From Streptomyces sp. MBT53 (lineage in GTDB: Bacteria; Actinomycetota; Actinomycetes; Streptomycetales; Streptomycetaceae), in NCBI RefSeq assembly GCF_016654115.1, contig NZ_JAEQAZ010000017.1, positions 17,323 to 81,322 on the forward strand: 64,000 bases of DNA, read 5' to 3'. The position numbers and the translations under genes were made by a program. Numbering within the stretch: the stretch's first letter is position 1; each line of letters opens with the position of its first letter. Of this stretch, positions 43,866 through 51,215 are shown piece by piece. Below the pieces are notes generated by a model. The model was not told where the DNA came from. It did not search any database and worked only from the letters and a program-made list of their open reading frames with translations.

Positions 43866-45671
43866 TCAGCGGCGGGCATATTCGCGGAAGCCGCGGCCCG
43901 TCTTGCGGCCGAGGCAGCCCGCGGCCACCAGGTGCTCCAGGAGCGGCGCCGGAGCCAGGCCCGGGTCGCGGAACTCGCGGTGCAGGACCTTCTCGATGGC
44001 CAGGGAGACGTCGAGCCCGACGACGTCCAGCAGCTCGAAGGGGCCCATCGGGTAGCCGCCGCCCAGCTTCATCGCCGCGTCAATGTCGTCAAGAGATGCA
44101 TAGTGCTCCTGCACCATCTTGATCGCGTTGTTGAGGTACGGGAAAAGCAGTGCATTGACGATGAATCCAGCTCGGTCACCACAGTCGACGGCATGCTTCT
44201 TGATCTTGACGCAGACCTCGTGAACTGTTGAGTGGACGTCAACATCCGTCAACACTGTACGGACGACCTCGACCAGCTTCATCGCCGGTGCGGGGTTGAA
44301 GAAGTGCATGCCGATCACGTCCTGCGGACGCGAGGTGGCACGGGCGCACGCGACGACCGGCAGCGACGAGGTCGTGGTCGCCAGGACCGCCCCCGGCTTG
44401 CAGACCTTGTCCAGCGTCGCGAACAGCTGCTGCTTGACCTCCAGATCCTCGGCGACCGCCTCGACGGCCAGATCGACGTCCGCGAACGCGTCGTAGGAGC
44501 CCGCCGGAGTGATCCGCGCCAGGGTCTCCGCGGCGGCCTCGGCGGTCATCCGCCCCCGGTCGACAGAGCGCGAAAGCGACTTGCCGATACGGGACTTGGC
44601 GACCTGCGCCTTCTCCTCGCTGCGCGCGGCGAGCACGACCTCGTACCCGGCCTTGGCGAAGACCTCGGCGATACCCGACGCCATGGTCCCGGAACCGGCG
44701 ACCCCGACCGAGCGGACCGTACGGCCCGGGGTGAGCCGCGCGCCCTCCGGCGGGGTGAGCGCGTCTCGCACGACGGTCGCGCTGCCGGGTGCCTCGTAGG
44801 AGTAGAAGCCGCGGCCCGTCTTGCGGCCGGTCAGGCCCGCCTCGCTGAGCTGCTTGAGGATCGGCGCGGGGGCGTGCAGACGGTCGTGGGACTCGGCGTA
44901 CATGGCCTCCAGGACCGTGCGCGCGGTGTCGACGCCGATCAGGTCGAGCAGCGCGAGCGGGCCCATGGGCAGTCCGCAGCCGAGCCGCATCGCCGCGTCG
45001 ATGTCCTCGCGGGAGGCGTACTTCGCCTCGTACATCGCGGCGGCCTGGTTGAGATAGCCGAACAGCAGCCCGTCCGCGACGAAGCCGGGGCGGTCGCCGA
45101 CCGCGACGGGCTCCTTGCCCAGCTCGATCGCCAGCTCGGTGACGGCGGCGACGGCGGTGGGCGCCGTCAGCACCGAGGAGACGACCTCGACCAGCTTCAT
45201 CGCGGGCGCCGGGTTGAAGAAGTGCAGCCCGAGCACCCGCTCAGGCCGCGCCGAGTCGGCGGCAAGACGCGTGACGGACAGGGCGTTCGTGCCGGTCGCG
45301 AGAATCGTCTCGGTGCGCACGATCCCGTCCAGCTCACGGAAGATCTGGTGCTTGATCTCGTACGACTCCGGGGCCACCTCGATGACCAGGTCGGCGTCGG
45401 CCGCCGCGCTCAGGTCGGTGGAGGTGCGGACCCGGGCCAGGGCGTCGGTGCGCTCCTGCTCGGTCAGCCGGCCGCGCCGCACGGCGTGGGCGGTCGCGGT
45501 CTCCAGGGCGGCGACGGCGTGCGCGGTCGCGGCCTCGCTGACGTCGATGCCGACGACCTCGCGGCCGGCCCGGGCGAGGACCTCGGTGATACCGGTGCCC
45601 ATGGTGCCGAGACCGACGACGGCAATGGTCTTGAACGGGGACAGGGGAGCGTCGGACAGGGGAGCTGCCAT
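43866..45671 (-). CDS. Tandem-fused 3-hydroxyacyl-CoA dehydrogenase (two copies in one protein)
   Basis: This is a 601-residue protein made of two similar 3-hydroxybutyryl-CoA dehydrogenase units. The first Rossmann fold is VVGLGTMGTGITEVLARAG near residue 18; a second, GVAGSGTMASGIAEVFAKAG, lies near residue 320. Each half has the catalytic HFFNPAPAMKLVEV and a C-terminal dimer domain with GLTGRKTGRGFY or GCLGRKTGRGF. The typical enzyme is about 285 residues, so this is a full duplication, not a multifunctional enzyme with an added hydratase. In context it should interconvert acetoacetyl-CoA and 3-hydroxybutyryl-CoA feeding crotonyl-CoA to Ccr. ATG 45671 has GGAG eight bases ahead. The TetR gene follows. 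Confidence 0.93.
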   Translation of the reverse strand: MAAPLSDAPLSPFKTIAVVGLGTMGTGITEVLARAGREVVGIDVSEAATAHAVAALETATAHAVRRGRLTEQERTDALARVRTSTDLSAAADADLVIEVAPESYEIKHQIFRELDGIVRTETILATGTNALSVTRLAADSARPERVLGLHFFNPAPAMKLVEVVSSVLTAPTAVAAVTELAIELGKEPVAVGDRPGFVADGLLFGYLNQAAAMYEAKYASREDIDAAMRLGCGLPMGPLALLDLIGVDTARTVLEAMYAESHDRLHAPAPILKQLSEAGLTGRKTGRGFYSYEAPGSATVVRDALTPPEGARLTPGRTVRSVGVAGSGTMASGIAEVFAKAGYEVVLAARSEEKAQVAKSRIGKSLSRSVDRGRMTAEAAAETLARITPAGSYDAFADVDLAVEAVAEDLEVKQQLFATLDKVCKPGAVLATTTSSLPVVACARATSRPQDVIGMHFFNPAPAMKLVEVVRTVLTDVDVHSTVHEVCVKIKKHAVDCGDRAGFIVNALLFPYLNNAIKMVQEHYASLDDIDAAMKLGGGYPMGPFELLDVVGLDVSLAIEKVLHREFRDPGLAPAPLLEHLVAAGCLGRKTGRGFREYARR

Positions 45672-45900
45672 CGCGGGACTCCTGGAATGAGGGTGACGAC
45701 TGGGAGCGCGCGCCGTACGCCGAAGGGGCGCACGGAGTGCGAGAAGGAGTGCGGGTGGTGCCGGGCAACGAGCGCACACGCCCGGCGAGTTGAGAGTTCC
45801 GACCGGCCCTGTCCCAAGCCGTGTCGTACTGCGGCACACGAGGTGCCGAACCGACTGCACTCGCCGCGGCTGCGTCACCAGGCCACGGCAAGGAGATACA

Positions 45901-45942
45901 CGAGTGGGTAACTCGCTCACCTGAGCTTAACCGGTGGGTAAC
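45901..45942. repeat. Paired GTGGGTAAC elements upstream of hbd
   Basis: GTGGGTAAC occurs at 45904-45912 and 45934-45942, exactly 30 bases apart (about three helical turns). The first is part of an inverted repeat, CGAGT-GGGTA-ACTCG (45901-45915). They lie 230 bases before the hbd start and 70 before the HEAT-repeat gene. The rest of 45672-46011 has no gene and no other clear feature; this is the strongest structure in the stretch. Confidence 0.6.
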
Positions 45943-46011
45943 GAGCGCGCCAGCCCCCGGAGTTTGTGATGTAGGTCCCGTCTGTCCCGCGACCCCCATA
46001 GGCTCGGTTTC

Positions 46012-46587
46012 ATGGACGAAGAGTTGCGATCACTCACGGAGCGCTTACGGCAGGAGTCGGGAGGAGCGGCGCCGTACGAGCGACTTGTGTCGACCGACGA
46101 CCTCGACGAACTGGCGGAGGTGCTCACGGCCGTCGGACAACCGCTCTGGGCCCGGGAGTTGGCCGCGTTCCGGCTCGGCCTCGCGGGCGACCCGCGCGCC
46201 TTCGAGTCCCTCGTCCTGTTCCTCAACCACCGCGACCCACCGCGCTGCGCCTCCGCCGCGTACGCCCTGGCCCGCCTCGACGACCCCCGCACCGCCCGCG
46301 CGGCAGCCGCCCTCGCCACCAACGAACTCCGCGTCGCCTACGCCCTCCACCCCGTCCGACTCCTGGCCGACCTCCACGCCCCCGAGTCCGTCCCCGCCCT
46401 CATCACCACCCTGGAGCGACGCCTGCGCCCCCACGACCCGTACCGCCGCGTGGCCCTCGCCTGCGTACAGGGCCTCGGCGAACTGGGCGACCCCCGCGCC
46501 AGACCCGTCCTGAACGACGCCCTCGCCCACCCCGCACTGGCGGAGGCGGCGGTGCACGCACTGGGGCGGATTCCACGCCAGGGCTGA
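46012..46587 (+). CDS. HEAT-repeat protein of unknown function
   Basis: This is a 191-residue protein made of helical HEAT-like repeats. Recognisable units include QPLWARELAAFRLGLAGDPRAFESLVLFL, CASAAYALARLDDPRTA and VALACVQGLGELGDPRARPVL. Such solenoids bind other proteins, and no catalytic residues are evident. The ATG at 46012 has no Shine-Dalgarno; a TAGGCT seven bases ahead may be a -10 for a leaderless transcript, without a good -35. The GNAT gene is convergent, 17 bases away. It begins near the hbd gene but is read away from it. Confidence 0.85.
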   Translation: MDEELRSLTERLRQESGGAAPYERLVSTDDLDELAEVLTAVGQPLWARELAAFRLGLAGDPRAFESLVLFLNHRDPPRCASAAYALARLDDPRTARAAAALATNELRVAYALHPVRLLADLHAPESVPALITTLERRLRPHDPYRRVALACVQGLGELGDPRARPVLNDALAHPALAEAAVHALGRIPRQG

Positions 46588-46604
46588 GCCCGCCTACCGC
46601 CCCC

Positions 46605-47138
46605 TCAACGCGTCAGCTTCCTTACGTACCGGATCTCCGGCACCAGGACCCCGTCCACCTCGTACGGCTCCTCCGTCCCGTCCGCCCGGAAGCCCGCCCG
46701 CTCGTAGAAGCGGCGGGCGCGGGCGTTGCCCCGGACCACCCAGAGGTACACGCGGTCGTGACCGAGGGCCGCGCACCGCCGTAGCGCCTCCTGCATCAGG
46801 GCCCGTCCGGTGCCGGTGTTCAGGTGGTGCGGGTCGAGGTAGATCGCGTACAACTCGGCTTCCCCGGTGCGGACTTCGCCGTCCCGGTAGGGCCCGAACG
46901 CGGCCCAGCCGACGATCTCCTCGCCCCGCTCGGCGATCAGGTTCACCACGCTGCCGTCACCCCGCGCGAAACGGGCCCGGCGGCGCTCGGCGTCGTCCTG
47001 CGCGCTGAGGGTGTCGAGGAAGGGCTGCGGCATGAGGCCCCGGTACGCGAACTGCCAGCCGAGGACGCGGATTTCGGAGACGCGGTCGCAGTCGGCGAGG
47101 ATCATGGGGCGGATCTGAAGGGGGTCGGCATCGTCCAT
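46605..47138 (-). CDS. GNAT family N-acetyltransferase
   Basis: This is a 177-residue acetyltransferase that moves an acetyl group from acetyl-CoA to an amine. The GNAT core shows AELYAIYLDPHHLNTGTGRALMQEAL, where the HLNTGTG segment is the acetyl-CoA pyrophosphate loop, and VYLWVVRGNARARRFYERAGF near the end. The substrate is unknown. ATG 47138 has AGGGTG ahead; a GTG at 47147 is a poorer choice. It is the third leftward gene after S33 peptidase and Rid genes, with a 41-base gap from the Rid stop, so co-transcription is possible. Confidence 0.92.
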   Translation of the reverse strand: MDDADPLQIRPMILADCDRVSEIRVLGWQFAYRGLMPQPFLDTLSAQDDAERRRARFARGDGSVVNLIAERGEEIVGWAAFGPYRDGEVRTGEAELYAIYLDPHHLNTGTGRALMQEALRRCAALGHDRVYLWVVRGNARARRFYERAGFRADGTEEPYEVDGVLVPEIRYVRKLTR

Positions 47139-47179
47139 GGCGGGCACCCTAGGGACTCGGCCGCCGGGTCGGCGCCTGA

Positions 47180-47578
47180 TTATTCGCCGATCACCGCGAA
47201 CGCCTCGATCTCCATCAGGAACTCCGGTCGCACCAGCCCGGCTACCTGTACGGCCGACGCGGCGGGGAGCCGGTCGTCGGGTATGTGGGCGGCGCGGGCC
47301 GCGCGGATGGCCGGCAGGTGGGCCATGTCCGTGACGAAGAAGGTCAGTTTGACCACGTCGTCGAAGCCGGCGCCCGCTGCGGCGAGGCAGCGGCGGAGGT
47401 TCTCGAAGACCTGGCGGGCCTGGGCCGCCGCGTCGCCCTCGCCCACGAGCCTGCCGTCCTCGTCCAGGGCGAGCTGGCCGGAGATCGCGACGAAGCGGCC
47501 GGTGCCCATGACGACGTGCGTGTAGGCCGTCGCGGGGGCGACGCCGTCGGGGGCGGGAATCCTCGTCAGCTCACTCAT
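47180..47578 (-). CDS. RidA/YjgF/YER057c family protein
   Basis: This is a 132-residue Rid-family protein, a trimer-forming fold that in RidA hydrolyses reactive enamine/imine intermediates. VVMGTGRFVAISGQLALDEDG, ENLRRCLAAAGAGFDDVVKLTFFVTDM and the C-terminal EFLMEIEAFAVI fit the family. The RidA arginine that binds the imine carboxylate sits in a PARS-type motif; here the equivalent reads PAAS, so true RidA deaminase activity is doubtful and another Rid subgroup is more likely. The ATG lies in the loop of a perfect 19-base inverted repeat, so its translation may be structure-controlled. S33 peptidase is upstream, GNAT downstream. Confidence 0.9.
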   Translation of the reverse strand: MSELTRIPAPDGVAPATAYTHVVMGTGRFVAISGQLALDEDGRLVGEGDAAAQARQVFENLRRCLAAAGAGFDDVVKLTFFVTDMAHLPAIRAARAAHIPDDRLPAASAVQVAGLVRPEFLMEIEAFAVIGE

Positions 47579-47625
47579 GCGTCCATGGTGGACCATGGGT
47601 CTGACAACGAGGATTCCCGCCCCCG
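47548..47625. repeat. Perfect 19-bp inverted repeat straddling the Rid start codon
   Basis: CGGGGGCGGGAATCCTCGT (47548-47566) and ACGAGGATTCCCGCCCCCG (47607-47625) are exact reverse complements. The 40-base loop holds the Rid ATG (47578-47576) and a second inverted repeat, CCATGGT-GG-ACCATGG (47583-47598). One arm is codons 5-11 of the Rid gene; the other lies 19 bases beyond the S33 peptidase stop. Reading either strand gives the peptide TRIPAP. It could be a terminator, a translational switch or an inverted duplication. Confidence 0.9.
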
Positions 47626-47644
47626 TGGGACCGTCAGGCGGGGC

Positions 47645-49225
47645 TCAGCCGCGGAAGCCCAACAGGCCGTGCAGCGTCGAACCGTGTGCCGTGCTCGTCG
47701 CCGACTTCGCCGTGGTCAGCGGTTTCGGGTCGGGCGTCTTCTGGCACACCGCGTCGACCTCGCCGCCGCTGCGCGGCACCGTGCCGTCGGTCAGATAGGT
47801 CGCCAGGTACTTGTCCAGGCAGGCGTTCCCGCTCAGCGTGATGCCGTGGTTGCCGCCGCCCTGCTCGACCACGAAGCTGGAGTCGGCCAGCAGCTGGTGG
47901 ACCGTCGCGCCGCCCTGGTAGGGGGTCGCCGCGTCGTTCGTCGCCTGGAAGAGCAGCACCGGTGGCAGCTTGCCGTTGGCGATGTTGACCGGCTGCTCGG
48001 ACTTCGTCGGCCAGAACGCGCACGGCGCGTTGTACCAGGCGTTGTTCCAGACCATGAACGGCGCCTTCTCGTAGACCGCCCAGTTGTCCTTGCGCCACTG
48101 GTTCCAGTCGCGCGGCCAGGACGCGTCTCGGCACTGCACCGAGGTGTAGACGCTGTACCCGTTGTCCCCCGAGGCGTCGATCGCGGCGAAGTTGTCGTAG
48201 GCCTCGACCAGGGGATCGGCGTTCTTGTCGTTCACGTACGCCGCGAACGCCTCGGCGAGGTAGGGCCAGTAGCCGTTGTAGTAGCCGCCCGGGATGAAGG
48301 TGTCCTCCAGTTCGGAGGCGCCCACCTTGCCACCCGCCGGCTTCTTGGCCAGCGCCTTCCGCATCGCGTACCACTTGGCCTCGATCCTGGCCGGGTCGGT
48401 GCCGAGCTTGTACGTGGAGTCGTACTTCGCGATCCACGCCATCAGCGCCTGCTGGCGGTCGTTGAAGGCGTAGTCCTGCCCGAGGTTGTCGTCGTACCAG
48501 ACACCCGTGGGGTCGACGATCGAGTCCAGCACCAGGCGGCGCACGCGCTCCGGGTAGAGCTTCGCGTACACGGCGCCCAGGTAGGTGCCGTACGAGTAGC
48601 CGAAGTAGTTGATCTTCTTGGCGCCGAGTGCCGCCCGGATCGAGTCCATGTCCTGCACCGCGCTGATGGTGTTGATGTACGGCAGCACGCTCGCGTACTT
48701 CTTGCCGCAGGCCGCCGCGTAGGCCTCCACGCGCGTGAGGTTGGCCTTTTCCAGCACCGGGGTGCTCGGCACGGAGTCGGGGCGCACCGGGTTGAAGTAG
48801 CCGGGCTTGCAGTCCAGGGCCGGGGTGCTCTTGCCGACGCCGCGCGGGTCGAAGCCGATGACGTCGTACTGGGACGCCACCGCCTTGGGCAGCGAGGAGG
48901 CCACGAAGCCCGCGAGGGTCAGTCCGCTGCCGCCGGGGCCGCCGGGGTTGACCAACAGGGGTCCCTGGTACGTCTTCGCGGTGTGCGGGACCCGGGACAG
49001 GGCGAGCGTGATCTGCGTGCCGTGCGGGTTCGCGTGGTCGAGCGGCACCTTGACGCTCGCGCACTGGAGCGTCGGATAGCCGGTGGTGGCACAGCTCTTC
49101 CAGCCGAGCTTCGCCGTCTGGACGGTGGTCGTGGGATGCGTGGTGCTCGCGTCTGCGGGGAGAGCGGTGACCGTCCCGGCCACGACGACGGCGGCACCGC
49201 ACAGTACGGCTGCGCGTTTTCTCAT
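47645..49225 (-). CDS. Secreted alpha/beta hydrolase, tripeptidyl aminopeptidase-like (S33)
   Basis: This is a 526-residue secreted serine peptidase of the S33 family with homology to Streptomyces tripeptidyl aminopeptidases. The signal peptide ends near LPADA (residue 26). The oxyanion region is NPGGPGGSG, FDPRGVGKS follows, and the nucleophile is in NYFGYSYGTYLGAVYA. The acid and base lie in the C-terminal cap (ATNDAATPYQGG; GGGNHGITLSG). It should release N-terminal tripeptides outside the cell. The ATG at 49225 has GGGAGG ahead. It heads the leftward S33-Rid-GNAT run, though a hairpin near its end may stop most transcripts. Confidence 0.92.
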   Translation of the reverse strand: MRKRAAVLCGAAVVVAGTVTALPADASTTHPTTTVQTAKLGWKSCATTGYPTLQCASVKVPLDHANPHGTQITLALSRVPHTAKTYQGPLLVNPGGPGGSGLTLAGFVASSLPKAVASQYDVIGFDPRGVGKSTPALDCKPGYFNPVRPDSVPSTPVLEKANLTRVEAYAAACGKKYASVLPYINTISAVQDMDSIRAALGAKKINYFGYSYGTYLGAVYAKLYPERVRRLVLDSIVDPTGVWYDDNLGQDYAFNDRQQALMAWIAKYDSTYKLGTDPARIEAKWYAMRKALAKKPAGGKVGASELEDTFIPGGYYNGYWPYLAEAFAAYVNDKNADPLVEAYDNFAAIDASGDNGYSVYTSVQCRDASWPRDWNQWRKDNWAVYEKAPFMVWNNAWYNAPCAFWPTKSEQPVNIANGKLPPVLLFQATNDAATPYQGGATVHQLLADSSFVVEQGGGNHGITLSGNACLDKYLATYLTDGTVPRSGGEVDAVCQKTPDPKPLTTAKSATSTAHGSTLHGLLGFRG

Positions 49226-49390
49226 GAGTCCTCCCAGGACGGAGAGGCAGCCGACCGCGGTGCTCGCGGTCGCTCCTCGCCGCATAGTCCCGAAAAGCCG
49301 GGGCGGAAGAACCTGTTCATCCGATACTTGACCCAATTGGGCCGCCGGATGCGCTCGAACGCCCTCGGATCAGCTCATTGAGAAGCGCCT

Positions 49391-50437
49391 TCAGATCAGC
49401 GAGAGCTGCGTCGGCTCGCTCACCGGCTCGTCGACCGGGTCCGCCGGTTCGGGAATCCGGCGCGGCATGCCCGCGCGCGCGGGACCGATGCCGTACTCCT
49501 GCGCCAGGTCGTGGACCTGACGGGTGATCCGGCGCTGGTACCACTTCGGGGCGTACGAGCCCTCCGCGTACAGCCGCTCGTAACGGCGCACCAGATGCGG
49601 GTGGTGCTGCCCGAGCCAGGCCATGAACCACTCGCGCGCACCGGGCCGCAGATGCAGCACCAGGGGAGTCACGGAGGTGGCCCCGGAGGCGGCTATCGCC
49701 CTTACGGTGGCGCGGAGTTGGGCCGGGTGGTCGCTCAGGAAGGGGATCACCGGGGCCATCAGGACGCCGACGTCGATGCCGTGCTCGGTCAGCGTCCTTA
49801 CGGTGTCCAGGCGCCGCTCCGGGGAGGGCGTGCCGGGCTCCACCGTGCGCCACAGCGCCGGGTCCGTGAAGCCGACCGAGACCGAGATGCCGACGTCGGT
49901 GACCTCGGAGGCCTGCACCAGGAGGTCCAGGTCGCGCAGGATCAGCGTGCCCTTCGTCAGGATCGAGAAGGGGTTCGCGTGGTCGCGCAGGGCGCCCAGG
50001 ATGCCCGGCATCAGCCGGTAGCGGCCCTCCGCGCGCTGGTAGCAGTCGACGTTCGTGCCCATCGCGATGTGCTCGCCGAGCCAGCGCCGGGAGCCGAGCT
50101 GGCGGCGCAGCAGGTCCGGCGCGTTCACCTTGACCACGATCTGCGAGTCGAAGCCGAGGCCGGTGTCGAGGTCCAGGTAGCTGTGCGACTTGCGGGCGAA
50201 GCAGTACACGCACGCGTGGGAGCAGCCCCGGTACGGGTTGACCGTCCACTCGAAGGGCATGCGGGAGGCCCCCGGCACGCGGTTGATGATCGAGCGGGCC
50301 CGCACCTCGTGGAAGGTGATTCCGCGGAACTCGGGCGTGTCGAAGGTACGGGTGGTCACCGCGTCCGCGCCGAACAGCGCTACGTCGGCCGTCCGGCTGT
50401 GGCCGTCGGACTCCAGGGTGAGGTTCTCCCAGCGCAT
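49391..50437 (-). CDS. Rv2578c family radical SAM protein
   Basis: This is a 348-residue radical SAM enzyme. The iron-sulphur cysteines are C72, C76 and C79 in YRGCSHACVYCF. Further segments (AMGTNVDCYQRAEG, FSILTKGTLILRDLDLL) match the actinobacterial Rv2578c family, whose true reaction is not established. It resembles the spore photoproduct lyase/SplB-like subgroup in its cysteine arrangement, but I do not assign that function. ATG 50437 has AGGAGG with ideal spacing. The SRPBCC gene is divergent, with a 168-base gap containing an inverted repeat. Confidence 0.92.
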   Translation of the reverse strand: MRWENLTLESDGHSRTADVALFGADAVTTRTFDTPEFRGITFHEVRARSIINRVPGASRMPFEWTVNPYRGCSHACVYCFARKSHSYLDLDTGLGFDSQIVVKVNAPDLLRRQLGSRRWLGEHIAMGTNVDCYQRAEGRYRLMPGILGALRDHANPFSILTKGTLILRDLDLLVQASEVTDVGISVSVGFTDPALWRTVEPGTPSPERRLDTVRTLTEHGIDVGVLMAPVIPFLSDHPAQLRATVRAIAASGATSVTPLVLHLRPGAREWFMAWLGQHHPHLVRRYERLYAEGSYAPKWYQRRITRQVHDLAQEYGIGPARAGMPRRIPEPADPVDEPVSEPTQLSLI

Positions 50438-50471
50438 GACGCCTCCTAGGTAGGCCTGCCCCCCGAGTGAA

Positions 50472-50499
50472 ACACTTGTTCGAATTACTGTGCAAGTGT
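50472..50499. promoter_or_regulatory. Inverted repeat between radical SAM and SRPBCC genes
   Basis: ACACTTG (50472-50478) and CAAGTGT (50493-50499) are perfect 7-base arms with 14 bases between, and the spacer begins with TTCGAA. The site lies 35 bases before the radical SAM start, in an A/T-richer patch, and could be an operator for either divergent gene. Confidence 0.55.
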
Positions 50500-50605
50500 C
50501 ATTCCCTACCTCTTCCGACGCCCTGGGGTACCCCGATTTGGGTGACCGAGTGCGGGGGTGGTTGGCTTGCCCCGACCCCGAGAACGCAAGTCCTGGAGGA
50601 ACGAA

Positions 50606-51049
50606 ATGGCGCAGGTCGAGGCCACCACCGAGCGGGTCGTCGCAGCCGACGCGGAGAAGGTGTTCGACGCCCTCGCCGACTACACCGGCACGCGCGCGAA
50701 CCTGCTGCCCGAGCAGTTCAGCGAGTACGAGGTGCGTGAGGGCGGCGACGGCGAGGGCACCCTCGTCCACTGGAAGCTCCAGGCCACCAGCAAGCGCGTC
50801 CGCGACTGCCTCCTGGAGGTCAGCGAGCCGACCGACGGCGAACTGGTCGAGAAGGACCGCAACTCCACCATGGTCACCACCTGGCGGGTCACCCCGGCCG
50901 GCGAGGGCAAGTCCCGCGTCGTCGTGACGAGCACCTGGAACGGCGCGACCGGTATCGGCGGCTTCTTCGAGCGCACCTTCGCGCCCAAGGGCCTCGGCCG
51001 CATCTACGACCTGGTCCTCGACAAGCTCGCCACCGAGGTCGAGAAGTAG
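50606..51049 (+). CDS. SRPBCC (START/Bet v1-like) family protein
   Basis: This is a 147-residue single-domain protein of the SRPBCC fold, which binds hydrophobic ligands in a helix-grip pocket. It opens QVEATTERVVAADAEKVFDALADY and shows RDCLLEVSEPTDGELVEKDR, then STWNGATGIGGFFERTFAPKGLGRIYD with the long C-terminal helix. Ligand and role are unknown. The ATG has TGGAGGA seven bases ahead. It is divergent from the radical SAM gene and a short hairpin follows it. Confidence 0.9.
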   Translation: MAQVEATTERVVAADAEKVFDALADYTGTRANLLPEQFSEYEVREGGDGEGTLVHWKLQATSKRVRDCLLEVSEPTDGELVEKDRNSTMVTTWRVTPAGEGKSRVVVTSTWNGATGIGGFFERTFAPKGLGRIYDLVLDKLATEVEK

Positions 51050-51068
51050 ACCCCAAGGGCCAAGCCTC

Positions 51069-51088
51069 CAGGGCGCGTTGACGCCCTG
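51069..51088 (+). terminator. Short hairpin after the SRPBCC gene
   Basis: CAGGGCG (51069-51075) pairs with CGCCCTG (51082-51088) with a 6-base loop, 20 bases after the SRPBCC stop. The stem is only seven pairs and no T tract follows, so the call is moderate. Confidence 0.5.
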
Positions 51089-51215
51089 ACTGCTTCCCTC
51101 ACCGGTTCGAGTGGATCTCCGTTCGAGCCGGGCGTACGCCGTAACTCGTCACGCTTGCTCACAGTTGTCGCCTAAAGCGGGAATTGTGCGGCAGGCGCGA
51201 CGAGGGGAGCGGTAC

